A stretch of 64,000 nt of DNA from Pseudomonas sp. SORT22 (GTDB lineage Bacteria > Pseudomonadota > Gammaproteobacteria > Pseudomonadales > Pseudomonadaceae), in contig NZ_CP071007.1 in NCBI RefSeq assembly GCF_018417635.1, forward strand, positions 5,642,501 through 5,706,500. The letters are read 5' to 3'. Below, in pieces: positions 8,927 through 18,979 of this stretch. The notes below the pieces were generated by a model. The model was given only the letters and a program-made list of their open reading frames with translations, did not search any database and was not told where the DNA came from. Position numbers and translations under genes: made by a program. Position 1 is the stretch's first letter, and every line of letters begins with the position of its first letter.

Positions 8927-11383
8927 TTGATACGCCTGCTGAAGTTCTTCTGGTGGTCTTTCGTCGCAGTCATCTGCGCGCTCGTGCTCGGTCTGAGCGG
9001 CGCATTTCTGTATCTTAGCCCCAGCTTGCCCTCGGTAGAGGCCCTCAGAAGCATCCAGTTGCAGATCCCTTTGCGGGTCTACAGCAGCGACGGCAAGCTG
9101 ATCGCCGAGTTCGGCGAAATGCGCCGCTCGCCCATCCGTTTTGCCGACATTCCGCCGCATTTCATCCAGGCTTTGCTGTCGGCTGAAGACGACAATTTCG
9201 CCAATCACTACGGCGTTGACCCCAGCAGCCTGATGCGTGCTGCAACACAATTGCTCAAGTCCGGGCACATCCAGACCGGCGGCAGCACCATCACCATGCA
9301 GGTGGCGAAGAACTTCTTCCTCAGCAGCGAACGCAGCTTCTCGCGCAAGACCAACGAGATTCTCCTGGCCCTGCAGATCGAACGCGAACTGACCAAGGAC
9401 GAGATCCTCGAGCTGTACGTCAACAAGATCTACCTGGGCAACCGCGCCTACGGCATCGAGGCCGCCGCGCAGGTGTACTACGGCAAGTCGATCCGCGATG
9501 TCAGCCTGGCGCAGATGGCGATGATCGCCGGCCTGCCGAAAGCGCCGTCGCGCTTCAACCCACTGGCCAACCCGGTGCGCGCCAAAGAGCGCCGCGACTG
9601 GATCCTGGGGCGCATGTACAAGCTCGGCAAAATTGATGAAGCCAGCTACCAGACAGCATTGGCCGAACCGATCAACGCCAGCTACCACGTGCCGACCCCA
9701 GAAGTTAACGCACCCTACATCGCCGAGATGGCCCGCGCCGAAATGGTCGGCCGCTACGGCAGCGATGCCTACACCGAAGGCTTCCGCGTCACCACCACGG
9801 TGCCGAGCGACCTGCAGGAAATCGCCAACAAAGCCGTACTCAACGGCCTCACCGCCTACGACGAGCGTCATGGTTACCGTGGCCCCGAGTCGCGCTTCCC
9901 GGGCAAGACCCGTGACGCCTGGCTGCAGGAACTGAGCAAGCAACGCCCGTTGGGCGGCCTGGAGCCGGTGATCGTCACCGAAGTCAGCAAGACCGGCCTG
10001 CAGGTGCTGACCCGCGCCGGCAACCAGGAGTCGGTGGCCTGGGAGACCATGAAGTGGGCCCGCCCGTTCCTCAACACCAACAGCCAGGGCCGTGCACCAC
10101 AGCAGCCTGCCGACGTTGCCCAGGTCGGCGACCTGATTCGCGTGCAGCGCCTGGACGACGGCAGCCTCAAATTCAGCCAGGTGCCGGGGGCGCAGAGCGC
10201 GCTGGTATCGCTGGACCCGAACAGTGGTGCGATCCGCGCCCTGGTCGGCGGTTTCTCGTTCGAGCAGAGCAACTACAACCGCGCCATGCAGGCCAAGCGT
10301 CAGCCGGGCTCGAGCTTCAAGCCGTTCGTGTACAGCGCTGCGCTGGACAACGGCTACACCGCCGCCAGCCTGGTCAACGACGCGCCGATCGTATTTGTCG
10401 ACGAATACCTGGACAAGGTCTGGCGGCCGAAGAACGACACCAACACCTTCCTCGGCCCGATCCGCATGCGCGAGGCGCTGTACAAGTCGCGCAACCTGGT
10501 ATCGATTCGCCTGCTGCAGGCCATGGGTGTAGGCCCGACCATCGACTACATCAGCAAGTTCGGCTTCAACAAGCAGGACCTGCCGCCCAACCTGTCGCTG
10601 GCCCTGGGCACCGCAACCCTGACGCCGATGGAAATCGCCACCGGCTGGAGCACCTTTGCCAACGGCGGCTACAAGATCAGCCCATACCTGATCGAACGCA
10701 TCGAGAGCCGCAACGGCGAGACCCTGTTCACTGCCAACCCGCCACGGGTCCCGCAAAGCGAACAGGTCGAAGCCGGCATCGCCGCCCCCGAGCAGCCGAT
10801 CAGCACCCAGCTGCCGGGCGAAGGCCTGAGCACCGTGGCCAGCGATCCGGCCGCCGCCGTCGCCCAGCCGCCGGCCGTGGCCGAGCGCATCATTGACGGG
10901 CGCACCAGCTATATCCTCACCAGCATGCTCCAGGACGTGATCAAGCGCGGTACCGGGCGCCGCGCCCTGGCCCTGGGCCGTACTGACCTCGCCGGCAAGA
11001 CCGGTACCACCAACGAATCCAAGGACGCCTGGTTCTCCGGCTACAACGCCGACTACGTAACCACCGTCTGGACCGGCTTCGACCAACCGGAAACCCTCGG
11101 CCGCCGCGAGTACGGCGGCACCGTGGCGCTGCCGATCTGGATGAGCTACATGGGCGCTGCACTCAAAGACAAGCCCAACCATGCCCCGGCCGAGCCGGAA
11201 GGCATCCTCAGCCTGCGCGTCGACCCGGTCAGCGGCCGGGCGGCGACGCCAAGCACGCCGAACGCCTACTTCGAGCTGTTCAAGGCCGAAGACACACCGC
11301 CTTCGGTCAACGAGCTGGGTAACGGCAGCGCACCGGGCAGCCCGCTGCCAGCGGACGAGGCAGCGCCGATCGATCTGTTCTGA
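8927..11383 (+). CDS. ponA: Penicillin-binding protein 1A, bifunctional transglycosylase/transpeptidase
   Basis: Class A PBP that polymerises and cross-links peptidoglycan in the periplasm. 818 residues from TTG 8927. The frame opens further upstream (8840), but a consensus -10 box lies in that extension and the protein here starts like known PBP1A (IRLLKFFWW). A membrane anchor is near residues 5-28. The GT51 domain has SAEDDNF and the GGSTITMQVAKNF block. The transpeptidase domain has SSFK, SRN and GKTGTTN. The C-terminus is Pro/Ala-rich. It is divergent from the pilus operon, as is usual in Pseudomonas. Confidence 0.95.
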   Translation: MIRLLKFFWWSFVAVICALVLGLSGAFLYLSPSLPSVEALRSIQLQIPLRVYSSDGKLIAEFGEMRRSPIRFADIPPHFIQALLSAEDDNFANHYGVDPSSLMRAATQLLKSGHIQTGGSTITMQVAKNFFLSSERSFSRKTNEILLALQIERELTKDEILELYVNKIYLGNRAYGIEAAAQVYYGKSIRDVSLAQMAMIAGLPKAPSRFNPLANPVRAKERRDWILGRMYKLGKIDEASYQTALAEPINASYHVPTPEVNAPYIAEMARAEMVGRYGSDAYTEGFRVTTTVPSDLQEIANKAVLNGLTAYDERHGYRGPESRFPGKTRDAWLQELSKQRPLGGLEPVIVTEVSKTGLQVLTRAGNQESVAWETMKWARPFLNTNSQGRAPQQPADVAQVGDLIRVQRLDDGSLKFSQVPGAQSALVSLDPNSGAIRALVGGFSFEQSNYNRAMQAKRQPGSSFKPFVYSAALDNGYTAASLVNDAPIVFVDEYLDKVWRPKNDTNTFLGPIRMREALYKSRNLVSIRLLQAMGVGPTIDYISKFGFNKQDLPPNLSLALGTATLTPMEIATGWSTFANGGYKISPYLIERIESRNGETLFTANPPRVPQSEQVEAGIAAPEQPISTQLPGEGLSTVASDPAAAVAQPPAVAERIIDGRTSYILTSMLQDVIKRGTGRRALALGRTDLAGKTGTTNESKDAWFSGYNADYVTTVWTGFDQPETLGRREYGGTVALPIWMSYMGAALKDKPNHAPAEPEGILSLRVDPVSGRAATPSTPNAYFELFKAEDTPPSVNELGNGSAPGSPLPADEAAPIDLF

Positions 11384-11391
11384 TGACGGAG

Positions 11392-11429
11392 GCGCCCACA
11401 GATCCTTTGTGGGCGCTGGCCTTGCCAGC
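11392..11429. repeat. REP-like double hairpin after ponA
   Basis: GCGCCCACA (11392-11400) pairs with TGTGGGCGC (11408-11416), followed at once by the hairpin CTGGC-CTT-GCCAG (11417-11429). The composition resembles Pseudomonas intergenic REP families. It lies 8 bases past the ponA stop and may protect or end the transcript. Confidence 0.55.
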
Positions 11430-11464
11430 GATGAAGCCAACACCGATCCACAGCCGTCACCCAC

Positions 11465-11499
11465 AAAAAAGCCCCGACTCTCGCGAGCCGGGGCTTTTT
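11465..11499. terminator. Bidirectional terminator between ponA and maeB
   Basis: Stem GCCCCG (11471-11476)/CGGGGC (11489-11494) is flanked by an A run on the left and a T run on the right, so it can serve ponA on the plus strand and maeB on the minus strand. Confidence 0.85.
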
Positions 11500-11518
11500 G
11501 TTATGACGCTACAACAGC

Positions 11519-12787
11519 TTAGCCGTTGAACACGTCATCCACGCTTTTCAGCGGGTAGTTCTTCGGATACGGCAGGGTCGCCACACCAGTCTCGATCGCG
11601 GCCTTGGCCACGGCATCGGAAACCACGGTGATCAGACGAGCGTCCATTGGCTTCGGAATGATGTACTCACGACCGAATTCCAGGGCGTCGACGCCGTAGG
11701 CTGCGCAGACTTCCTTAGGCACTGGCAGCTTGGCCAGGTCCTTCAGGGCGTTGGCGGCAGCGATCTTCATTTCTTCGTTGATGCGCTTGGCGCGAACGTC
11801 CAGGGCACCGCGGAAGATGAACGGGAAGCCCAGTACGTTGTTGACCTGGTTCGGGTAGTCGGAACGACCGGTAGCCATGATCACGTCGTTACGGGTGGCG
11901 TGGGCCAGCTCCGGGGAGATCTCTGGATCAGGGTTGGAGCAGGCGAACACGATCGGGTTCGGCGCCATCGACTTCAGGCCTTCAGGGCTCAGCAGGTTCG
12001 GGCCGGACAGGCCGACGAACACGTCAGCGCCTTGCAGGGCGTCAGCCAGGGTGCGCTTGTCGGTAGCGTGGGCGAACACCGCCTTGTACTGGTTCAGGTC
12101 GTCACGGCCAGCGTGGATCACGCCAGTACGGTCAACCATGAAGATGTTCTCGATCTGTGCGCCCATGCTCACCAGCAGTTTCATGCAGGAGATGGCGGCG
12201 GCACCGGCGCCCAGGCAGACGATCTTGGCGTCGGCCAGGGTTTTGCCAGCGATTTCCAGAGCGTTGATCATGCCGGCGGCGGTAACGATCGCGGTGCCGT
12301 GCTGGTCATCGTGGAATACCGGGATGTCGCACTGTTCGATCAGCGCGCGCTCGATTTCAAAGCACTCTGGCGCCTTGATGTCTTCCAGGTTGATGCCACC
12401 GAAGGTGATCGAGATGCGCTTGACGGTGTCGATGAAGGCTTGCGGGCTCTCGGAGTCGACTTCGATGTCGAACACGTCGATACCGGCGAAACGCTTGAAC
12501 AGAACGCCCTTGCCTTCCATGACCGGTTTGGAGGCCAGTGGGCCGAGGTTACCCAGGCCGAGGATGGCGGTGCCGTCGGAAATGACTGCTACCAGATTGC
12601 CCTTGCCGGTGTACTTGTAGGCCAGTTCCGGATCGCGACCGATTTCGCGAACCGGCTCAGCCACGCCAGGGCTGTAGGCCAGCGCCAGGTCGCGAGCAGT
12701 CGCGGTAGGTTTGGTGAGCTCGACGCTCAGTTTCCCCGGACGAGGTTGAGCGTGGTATTCGAGAGCGGCAGTTTTCAAATCTGACAT
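11519..12787 (-). CDS. maeB: NADP-dependent malic enzyme (short form)
   Basis: Oxidative decarboxylation of malate to pyruvate. 422 residues from ATG 12787 ([12 protein letters not shown]); a longer frame upstream is not supported. Visible features are the catalytic-region [33 protein letters not shown] and a nucleotide-binding [12 protein letters not shown]. The phosphotransacetylase-like C-terminal domain of enterobacterial MaeB is absent, as is usual for this Pseudomonas form. It is monocistronic: a terminator lies on its 3' side and an AT-rich promoter region upstream. Confidence 0.94.
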   Translation of the reverse strand: MSDLKTAALEYHAQPRPGKLSVELTKPTATARDLALAYSPGVAEPVREIGRDPELAYKYTGKGNLVAVISDGTAILGLGNLGPLASKPVMEGKGVLFKRFAGIDVFDIEVDSESPQAFIDTVKRISITFGGINLEDIKAPECFEIERALIEQCDIPVFHDDQHGTAIVTAAGMINALEIAGKTLADAKIVCLGAGAAAISCMKLLVSMGAQIENIFMVDRTGVIHAGRDDLNQYKAVFAHATDKRTLADALQGADVFVGLSGPNLLSPEGLKSMAPNPIVFACSNPDPEISPELAHATRNDVIMATGRSDYPNQVNNVLGFPFIFRGALDVRAKRINEEMKIAAANALKDLAKLPVPKEVCAAYGVDALEFGREYIIPKPMDARLITVVSDAVAKAAIETGVATLPYPKNYPLKSVDDVFNG

Positions 12788-12930
12788 GGTGGGCATTCCG
12801 CTATTTACTGTTCTGACGGACCGCCGAGGATACGCAAAGAGCAAAGGGCCGACAAGACTGCCCGGTCACTTGTGTCAAGGCCTTTAACCTACGACTTTCC
12901 GCCAAGAGCCACGGCCTGCAAGGGTTTCGA

Positions 12931-12961
12931 TGTGTACAATCGAAATTAAAAATGTAGACAA
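12931..12961 (-). promoter_or_regulatory. Two similar TTGTnTACA-like sites upstream of maeB
   Basis: On the minus strand, TTGTCTACA (from 12961) and TTGTACACA (from 12939) begin 22 bases apart, about two helical turns, in an AT-rich stretch 145-175 bases upstream of maeB. They could be paired regulator sites, or TTGTCT could be a -35 element. This is a by-eye observation. Confidence 0.3.
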
Positions 12962-12965
12962 TTTT

Positions 12966-13769
12966 TTATCTTTCGACCCGTTCCAGCATCGACGGATCGG
13001 TCAGGGGCAGCAACCAGCGTTGCTGTCCCGGCTTCAGGCCACCTTTGCGGGAACGATCCAGCACCCAACCGCGGGCTTCGATCGATCGACCTTTCAGATC
13101 AGTGAAGAACGAAGAGGGGAAATTGCGCTGCAGGCGTGCCGGCACCTGAAGCACCAGAGAATCGTCGATTTCGATCCAGATACCCCCGCGATTGCGCTGG
13201 ATATCCATCACCTTGCCACTTATCAGGGCAAAACCGGACTGACGCACGGCGCTTGCCGGGGTCAATGGCGATTGCCGCCACAGGCCTTTACCGGCCTGAC
13301 GAGCGGCGCGCTCGGCCTGCGCCTGGCAGCCGGCCAACGCGACGTTGGGGGCCACCGCAACCCGGTAGCCAAGGCCTTCACTGAGCAGTTGTGCTTCGAA
13401 ATTGTCGCCAGAGCGGCCGTAGACATGCGCCAGAGTACGGCCATATTTGTCCCGCGCCTCGACGCCAGGAACCAGCCCCACCTGCCCGCCGCTGGCCTTG
13501 ACCAGGGCCTGCAAGCGCTGCCGTGCAGCCTCGGCGAAGGCTTCACTGCTGCGACCTTTGCGACCGATTTCCGGTGCATTAATGCCAATCAGGCGAACAC
13601 TGCGGCCATCATTCAGACGCAAGGTATCGCCATCGACCACCTGGCGCACGCTGACCACCTGCGCATCGACCGGTGCCGCGCAGAATGCCAGGGCCGGCAA
13701 CTGCCAGATCGCGCCCATAAAAAAGGCGCCCACGAGGGACGCCTTTTTCAGCAGCAATGCCAAACCCAT
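12966..13769 (-). CDS. Secreted staphylococcal-nuclease-like (thermonuclease family) protein
   Basis: 267 residues from ATG 13769; a TTG 18 bases upstream is an alternative start. A signal peptide ends near ALAFCA. The SNase fold follows with VDGDTLRL, VRLIGINAPE and DKYGRTLAHV. Compared with the S. aureus nuclease, the metal ligand equivalent to Asp40 is Asn and Thr41 is Ala, while the equivalents of Asp21, Arg35, Glu43 and Arg87 look conserved. A C-terminal domain of about 80 residues, rich in basic residues (GKVMDIQRNRGGIWIEIDD), follows. It is just downstream of rpmE, whose apparent terminator lies inside this gene's 5' end. Nuclease activity is plausible but unproven. Confidence 0.8.
   Translation of the reverse strand: MGLALLLKKASLVGAFFMGAIWQLPALAFCAAPVDAQVVSVRQVVDGDTLRLNDGRSVRLIGINAPEIGRKGRSSEAFAEAARQRLQALVKASGGQVGLVPGVEARDKYGRTLAHVYGRSGDNFEAQLLSEGLGYRVAVAPNVALAGCQAQAERAARQAGKGLWRQSPLTPASAVRQSGFALISGKVMDIQRNRGGIWIEIDDSLVLQVPARLQRNFPSSFFTDLKGRSIEARGWVLDRSRKGGLKPGQQRWLLPLTDPSMLERVER
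13720..13748 (-). terminator. Rho-independent terminator of rpmE, inside the thermonuclease ORF
   Basis: AAAAAGGCG (13720-13728) pairs with CGCCTTTTT (13740-13748) around an 11-base loop. On the minus strand the stem is followed by a T run. It is 42 bases past the rpmE stop but inside codons of the thermonuclease signal peptide. Confidence 0.7.
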
Positions 13770-13789
13770 CGGGCCAGCGTCGCGCAATC

Positions 13790-14005
13790 TTACTTCTTGG
13801 CACCGAACATGCCGAAGCGATCGGCGAACTTCTGTACGCGGCCGCCGGTGTCCAGGACCTTCTGCTTACCGGTGTAGAACGGGTGGCAGAGGTTGCAAAC
13901 GTCGATCGGCAGGGCCTTGGCCAGAGTCGAACGAGTTTCGAATTTGTTACCGCAGCTGCAGGTAACTTCTACAGCTTCGTATACCGGATGGATATCGGCT
14001 TTCAT
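13790..14005 (-). CDS. rpmE: 50S ribosomal protein L31 (zinc-binding form)
   Basis: 71 residues starting [19 protein letters not shown]. The cysteines of the CSC and CNLC motifs (residues 16, 18, 37, 40) mark the zinc-containing L31 type rather than the zinc-free paralogue induced under zinc starvation. A -35/-10 pair lies upstream and a terminator downstream, so it looks like a single-gene unit. Confidence 0.98.
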   Translation of the reverse strand: MKADIHPVYEAVEVTCSCGNKFETRSTLAKALPIDVCNLCHPFYTGKQKVLDTGGRVQKFADRFGMFGAKK

Positions 14006-14076
14006 GGTGTTTCCTCAGTGCTGACGTGCCGCCACTCAACACCATTGTTGAATACCGCACGCAAAATAGGGTCGGA

Positions 14077-14104
14077 ATAATACCAGAGCAAACAGCCAAC
14101 GCAA
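14077..14104 (-). promoter_or_regulatory. Sigma-70-type promoter of rpmE
   Basis: On the minus strand TTGCGT (14104-14099) and TATTAT (14082-14077) are separated by 16 bases, about 70 bases upstream of the rpmE start in the rpmE/priA divergent region. Confidence 0.5.
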
Positions 14105-14177
14105 GTTGTCGCTTAGACCGGCGGTCGTCTGCTAGGCTCGCCGGACCCTGGAATTCCCCCTGCAGAGAACCTTTCGC

Positions 14178-16397
14178 GTGTCCGACGTCATTCTACGCCT
14201 TGCCCTGCCCTCGCCCCTGCGGCGGCTGTTCGACTACAGGGCACCGGCAAGCATGGCGCGCCAGGCACTGACCCCGGGCATGCGTATCCGCGTGCCGTTT
14301 GGTCGACGCGAGATGATCGGCATCCTGATCGAGATCAGCGACACCAGCGAGGTGCCGGCCGACAAGCTCAAGCCCGCAATCGCCCTGCTCGATCCGGTGT
14401 CGCCGCTGCCGCCGGCACTGTTCAAGCTGTGCCTGTGGACTGCGCAGTATTATCAGCACAGCCTCGGCGATACCCTGAGCTGGGCCCTGCCGGTGCTGCT
14501 GCGCCAGGGCGAACCGGCGCAAGCGCGCCAGGAGCGCTTCTGGCAAGTGGCCCCAGGCGCGCGCCTGGACGACCCGCGCATCGCCCGCGCGCCGCGCCAG
14601 CGCGAAGCCCTGGCAACCCTGGCGCAGCACCCCCATGGCGTGGCCCATACCCTGCTGAGCAAGCTGATGCTGAGCAAGGACAGCCTCGACCTGCTGCTGG
14701 CCAAGGAGCTGGTGCAGGTCGAGGTGCGCCGCCACTTGCCCCAGGAACGCCACGAACACTGGCTGGCGCAGCCGGAGCTGCCGCTCAACGACGAGCAGCG
14801 CACCGCCTTCAATGCGGTACGCTCAGGCTTCGACAGCTTTCATGCCTTCTTGTTGGCCGGGGTCACCGGCAGCGGCAAGACAGAGGTCTACCTGCAGCTG
14901 ATCCGCGAAACCCTGGAGGCCGGCAAGCAGGCGCTGATTCTGATCCCGGAGATCAACCTGGGGCCGCAAACCCTGGCGCGCTTCGAGCAGCGTTTTAACG
15001 CGCGCATCGCCCTGCTGCACTCGGCGGTCAATGACCGCGAGCGCCTGGATGCCTGGCTGGCCGCACGTGACGGCGAGGCCGACATCATCATCGGCACCCG
15101 CTCGGCATTGTTCACACCGATGAAAAACCCCGGCTTGATCATCATCGACGAAGAACACGACGGCTCGTATAAACAGCAGGAAGGCCTGCGCTACCACGCT
15201 CGCGACCTGGCGCTGGTGCGCGCGCGCCAGGAGAACATCCCGATCCTGCTGGGCTCGGCCACGCCGTCGCTGGAGAGCCTGCATAACGCCCACAGCGGCC
15301 GCTATGGCCTGCTGCGCCTCAACCAGCGCGCCGGCGGCGCCCAGCAGCCGCGCTTCCTGCGCCTGGATGTGAAGAGCCGGCCGTTGGACAGCGGCATCAG
15401 CGGGCCGATGCAGCAAGCCATCGGCCAGACCCTGGCGGCCGGCCAGCAGGTACTGGTGTTCCTCAACCGCCGCGGCTTTGCGCCGACGCTCCTGTGCCAT
15501 GACTGCGGCTGGATGTCCGAATGCCCACGCTGCGATGCGCGCATGACCGTGCACCAGCGCTCCAACGAGCTGCGCTGCCATCACTGCGGCTACGATGAGC
15601 GCGTGCCGCGCCAGTGCCCGCAGTGCAACAAAGTCGACCTGCGCCCGGTGGGTGCCGGCACCGAGCGCGCCGAGGAGCGCCTGAGCATTCTTTTTCCGGA
15701 TTACCCAGTGCTGCGGGTCGACCGCGACAGCACTTCGCGCAAGGATGCGATGAACCAGTTGTTCGCCACCATCCAGCGCGGCCAGCCGTGCATCCTGGTT
15801 GGCACCCAGATGCTCGCCAAGGGCCACCATTTTCCGCGGGTGACCCTGGTGTCGATCCTCGATGCCGACGGCGGCCTGTTCTCCGGCGATTTTCGCGCCA
15901 GCGAGCGCATGGCGCAGATGATCGTCCAGGTCGCCGGCCGCGCCGGGCGCGCCGAGGAGCCGGGCAAGGTGATCATCCAGACCCACCTGGCCGACCATCC
16001 TTTATTGGTGCAACTGACCGAGCAGGGTTACTTCGCCTTTGCCGAGCAGGCCCTGAGCGAGCGCCGCGCCGCCGGCCTGCCGCCTTTCGCGCACCTGGCG
16101 CTGTTGCGCGCCGAAGCGCATAAGCCGGGGCAGGCCGAGGGGTTTCTCGATGAAGCCTGCAGCGCCGCCGAGCAGTTGCTGGCCGAACAGAACCTGCACG
16201 GCATCGAGTTGCTAGGTCCGGTACCGGCGCCGATGGAACGCCGTGCCGGGCGGTTTCGTGCGCAATTGTTGCTCCAGGCCAATGCCAGGGCACCTTTGCA
16301 TCGACTGATCAGCGCCTGGTTGCTAGTGTTGGAACAGATGCCGTCCGGGCGCCAGGTGCGTTGGTCGCTGGATGTCGATCCGGTGGATTTGTACTGA
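14178..16397 (+). CDS. priA: Primosomal protein N' (replication restart helicase)
   Basis: 739 residues from GTG 14178. PriA recognises stalled forks and reloads the replisome. After the N-terminal DNA-binding part come the helicase core with Walker [10 protein letters not shown] and Walker B-like [13 protein letters not shown], a zinc domain of eight cysteines (CHDCGW, CPRC, CHHCG, CPQC), and the C-terminal helicase lobe with [13 protein letters not shown]. Divergent from rpmE; argS follows 106 bases downstream. Confidence 0.97.
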   Translation: MSDVILRLALPSPLRRLFDYRAPASMARQALTPGMRIRVPFGRREMIGILIEISDTSEVPADKLKPAIALLDPVSPLPPALFKLCLWTAQYYQHSLGDTLSWALPVLLRQGEPAQARQERFWQVAPGARLDDPRIARAPRQREALATLAQHPHGVAHTLLSKLMLSKDSLDLLLAKELVQVEVRRHLPQERHEHWLAQPELPLNDEQRTAFNAVRSGFDSFHAFLLAGVTGSGKTEVYLQLIRETLEAGKQALILIPEINLGPQTLARFEQRFNARIALLHSAVNDRERLDAWLAARDGEADIIIGTRSALFTPMKNPGLIIIDEEHDGSYKQQEGLRYHARDLALVRARQENIPILLGSATPSLESLHNAHSGRYGLLRLNQRAGGAQQPRFLRLDVKSRPLDSGISGPMQQAIGQTLAAGQQVLVFLNRRGFAPTLLCHDCGWMSECPRCDARMTVHQRSNELRCHHCGYDERVPRQCPQCNKVDLRPVGAGTERAEERLSILFPDYPVLRVDRDSTSRKDAMNQLFATIQRGQPCILVGTQMLAKGHHFPRVTLVSILDADGGLFSGDFRASERMAQMIVQVAGRAGRAEEPGKVIIQTHLADHPLLVQLTEQGYFAFAEQALSERRAAGLPPFAHLALLRAEAHKPGQAEGFLDEACSAAEQLLAEQNLHGIELLGPVPAPMERRAGRFRAQLLLQANARAPLHRLISAWLLVLEQMPSGRQVRWSLDVDPVDLY

Positions 16398-16503
16398 CAG
16401 CATTGGCCCAAAGGTTGGCAACCTCGCCCCGGCAACGGATAATGTCCAGTTTTTCCACCTGCGCATCGAAGCGCCGCCGCGCTTGCGGTCGAAAGAGAAG
16501 CCC

Positions 16504-18240
16504 ATGAAAGACACCATTCGCCAGCTGATCCAGCAAGCCCTCACCCAACTCGTCACCGACGGTGTGCTGCCTGAAGGGCTGACGCCGGCGATCCAGGTGG
16601 AGAACGCCCGGGACAAGACCCACGGCGACTTCGCCAGCAACATCGCGATGATGCTGGCCAAGCCTGCCGGCATGAAACCGCGCGACCTGGCCGAGAAGAT
16701 CATCGCCGCCCTGCCTGCCGACGAGCAGGTAAGCAAGGTCGAGATCGCAGGCCCAGGCTTTCTCAACTTCTTCCAGAACACCCAGGCCCTGGCCTCGCGC
16801 CTGGACGCGGCCCTGGCCGACGCCAAGCTTGGCGTGAAGAAAGCCGGCCCGCAGCAGAAGGTGGTGGTCGACCTGTCGGCCCCTAACCTGGCCAAGGAGA
16901 TGCACGTCGGCCACCTGCGTTCGACCATCATCGGTGACGCCGTATCCCGCGTGCTGGAGTTCCTCGGCGATGACGTAATCCGCCAGAACCACGTCGGCGA
17001 CTGGGGCACCCAGTTCGGCATGCTGATGGCCTACCTGCAGGAAAACCCGATCACCAGCGACGAGCTGTCGGACCTGGAGAACTTCTACCGTGCGGCGAAA
17101 AAACGCTTCGACGAGTCCGAAGAGTTCGCCGACCGCGCCCGTGGCCTGGTGGTCAAGCTGCAAGCCGGCGACCCGGAATGCCTGAAGCTGTGGACCCGCT
17201 TCAAGGACATCTCGCTGTCGCACTGCCAGAAGACCTACGAACTGCTCAACGTCAAACTGACCATGGCCGACGTCATGGGCGAAAGCGCCTACAACGACGA
17301 CCTGGCCAATGTCGTCAGCGACCTCAAGGCCAAGGGTCTGCTGGTCGAGAGCAAGGGCGCCCAGTGCGTATTCCTTGAAGAATTCAAAACCGCCGAAGGC
17401 GAGCCACTGCCGGTGATCGTGCAAAAAGCCGACGGCGGCTACCTGTACGCCACCACCGACCTCGCTGCCGTGCGCTACCGCAGCAACGTGCTCAAGGCCG
17501 ACCGCGCCCTGTACTTCGTCGACCAGCGTCAGGCCCTGCACTTCAACCAGGTGTTCGAAGTGGCTCGCCGCGCCGGTTTCGTCGGCCACCCGATGCAAAT
17601 GGAGCACATGGGCTTCGGCACCATGAACGGCGCCGACGGCCGTCCGTTCAAGACCCGCGACGGCGGCACGGTGAAGCTGATCGACCTGCTCACCGAAGCC
17701 AAGGAGCGTGCCTACGCCCTGGTCAAGGAGAAGAACCCGGAGCTGGCCGAGGCCGACCTGCGCGCCATCGGCGAAGTGGTCGGCATTGGCGCGGTGAAAT
17801 ACGCCGACCTGTCCAAGCACCGCACCAGCGACTACAGCTTCAACTTCGAACTGATGCTCAACTTCGAAGGCAACACCGCGCCTTACCTGCTGTACGCCTA
17901 CACCCGCGTCGCCGGTGTGTTCCGCAAGCTGGGCAAGAGCTTTGAAGAAGTCGACGGACAGATCATCCTGCAAGCACCGCAGGAGCAGGACCTGGCCGCG
18001 CGCCTGGCGCAGTTCGGCGAGATCCTCAACAACGTCGCCGAGAAGGGCACGCCGCACGTGCTGTGCGCTTACCTGTACGACGTTGCCGGCCTGTTCTCGA
18101 GCTTCTACGAGAACTGCCCGATCCTCGCCGCCGACACCCCTGAACAGCAGCAGAGCCGCCTGCGTCTGGCCGCCCTGACCGGTCGTACCCTCAAGCAAGG
18201 TCTGCAACTGCTCGGCCTGGAAACCCTGGAGCGCATGTAA
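16504..18240 (+). CDS. argS: Arginyl-tRNA synthetase
   Basis: 578 residues from ATG 16504, the usual Pseudomonas length; the open frame extends further upstream but without support. It charges tRNA-Arg. The N-terminal additional domain covers about 1-110. The class I HVGH signature is at 134-137, and the DALR anticodon-binding domain is at the end ([17 protein letters not shown] onward). It is followed after one base by the SPOR-domain gene, so the two form an operon. Confidence 0.97.
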   Translation: MKDTIRQLIQQALTQLVTDGVLPEGLTPAIQVENARDKTHGDFASNIAMMLAKPAGMKPRDLAEKIIAALPADEQVSKVEIAGPGFLNFFQNTQALASRLDAALADAKLGVKKAGPQQKVVVDLSAPNLAKEMHVGHLRSTIIGDAVSRVLEFLGDDVIRQNHVGDWGTQFGMLMAYLQENPITSDELSDLENFYRAAKKRFDESEEFADRARGLVVKLQAGDPECLKLWTRFKDISLSHCQKTYELLNVKLTMADVMGESAYNDDLANVVSDLKAKGLLVESKGAQCVFLEEFKTAEGEPLPVIVQKADGGYLYATTDLAAVRYRSNVLKADRALYFVDQRQALHFNQVFEVARRAGFVGHPMQMEHMGFGTMNGADGRPFKTRDGGTVKLIDLLTEAKERAYALVKEKNPELAEADLRAIGEVVGIGAVKYADLSKHRTSDYSFNFELMLNFEGNTAPYLLYAYTRVAGVFRKLGKSFEEVDGQIILQAPQEQDLAARLAQFGEILNNVAEKGTPHVLCAYLYDVAGLFSSFYENCPILAADTPEQQQSRLRLAALTGRTLKQGLQLLGLETLERM

Positions 18241-18241
18241 G

Positions 18242-18931
18242 TTGGCTGCCAAGAAAAAACCCGCACCCAAGCGCGGCGCGAGTCGCTATCAGGCACCTGC
18301 CAAGCAGCCGATCCCGGGCTGGCTGTGGCTGGCAATCGGCTTGTCGGTGGGCGCCTTTGTCGTGTTTCTGATGAAGCTTGAGCCTGGCAACGGCGAGGTC
18401 AAGCGCACCAAGCCCGAGCAGCAGAAGGCCGAGAAGGTCGCCGAAGCCAACAAGACCGCACCAAGCCCGCAGCAGCCGGTGAAGCCCAAGTACGACTTCT
18501 ATACCTTGCTGCCGGAATCGGAAGTGATCGTGCCGCCTGAAGCGGTGCCGGAGAAAACCCCGCCGGTGCCGGCGCAACCTCCGGTCACCCCGGCGGAAGC
18601 GGCGAAGATCGACACCGCTCGTGCCCAGGCCGCGTTGATGGGCCAAACGCCACCACCTGCACCACCGGTGATCAAGCCGGCGGCGACCACCCAGTTCTTC
18701 CTGCAGGCCGGCTCGTTCCGCAAGCAGGCCGACGCCGACAAGGTCCGCGCGCAGATCATCCTGCTCGGCCAGGCGGTCAAGGTGGAGTCCGGCACGGTGA
18801 AGGAAGAAACCTGGTACCGCGTGCTGGTTGGCCCGTTCAGCAACCGTGAGCAGCTGACCGTGGCGCAGAAGCAACTGGCCGGCAGCGGCTTCAGCAACCT
18901 GTTGTTGCAGCAGCGCCAGACCCGCCAGTAA
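18242..18931 (+). CDS. SPOR-domain membrane protein (FtsN-like)
   Basis: 229 residues from TTG 18242, one base after the argS stop. It has a basic cytoplasmic N-terminus (AAKKKPAPKRG), one membrane helix (about 27-45), a Pro/Ala/Lys-rich periplasmic linker, and a C-terminal SPOR domain (about 152-229; FFLQAGSFRKQADADKVRAQ region). This architecture is that of FtsN, which triggers septal peptidoglycan synthesis. The argS-linked position is the usual one for the Pseudomonas FtsN candidate, but sequence alone does not separate it from other SPOR proteins. Confidence 0.8.
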   Translation: MAAKKKPAPKRGASRYQAPAKQPIPGWLWLAIGLSVGAFVVFLMKLEPGNGEVKRTKPEQQKAEKVAEANKTAPSPQQPVKPKYDFYTLLPESEVIVPPEAVPEKTPPVPAQPPVTPAEAAKIDTARAQAALMGQTPPPAPPVIKPAATTQFFLQAGSFRKQADADKVRAQIILLGQAVKVESGTVKEETWYRVLVGPFSNREQLTVAQKQLAGSGFSNLLLQQRQTRQ

Positions 18932-18942
18932 CCTCGCCGTAA

Positions 18943-18973
18943 AAGCCTTGTCGCATTCACTGCGACAAGGCTT
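18943..18973. terminator. Strong hairpin between the SPOR gene and the TM2 gene
   Basis: A perfect 13-bp stem (AAGCCTTGTCGCA/TGCGACAAGGCTT) with a 5-base loop. On the minus strand it is followed by TTTT, so it suits the TM2 gene best, but it sits between convergent genes. Confidence 0.7.
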
Positions 18974-18979
18974 CAGGCC

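Noticed and set aside
8906..11464. An 852-codon open frame antisense to ponA
   Set aside because: It mirrors the codon structure of a gene with all PBP1A motifs. The low-complexity Val/Gly/Arg/His composition is typical of GC-rich antisense shadows.
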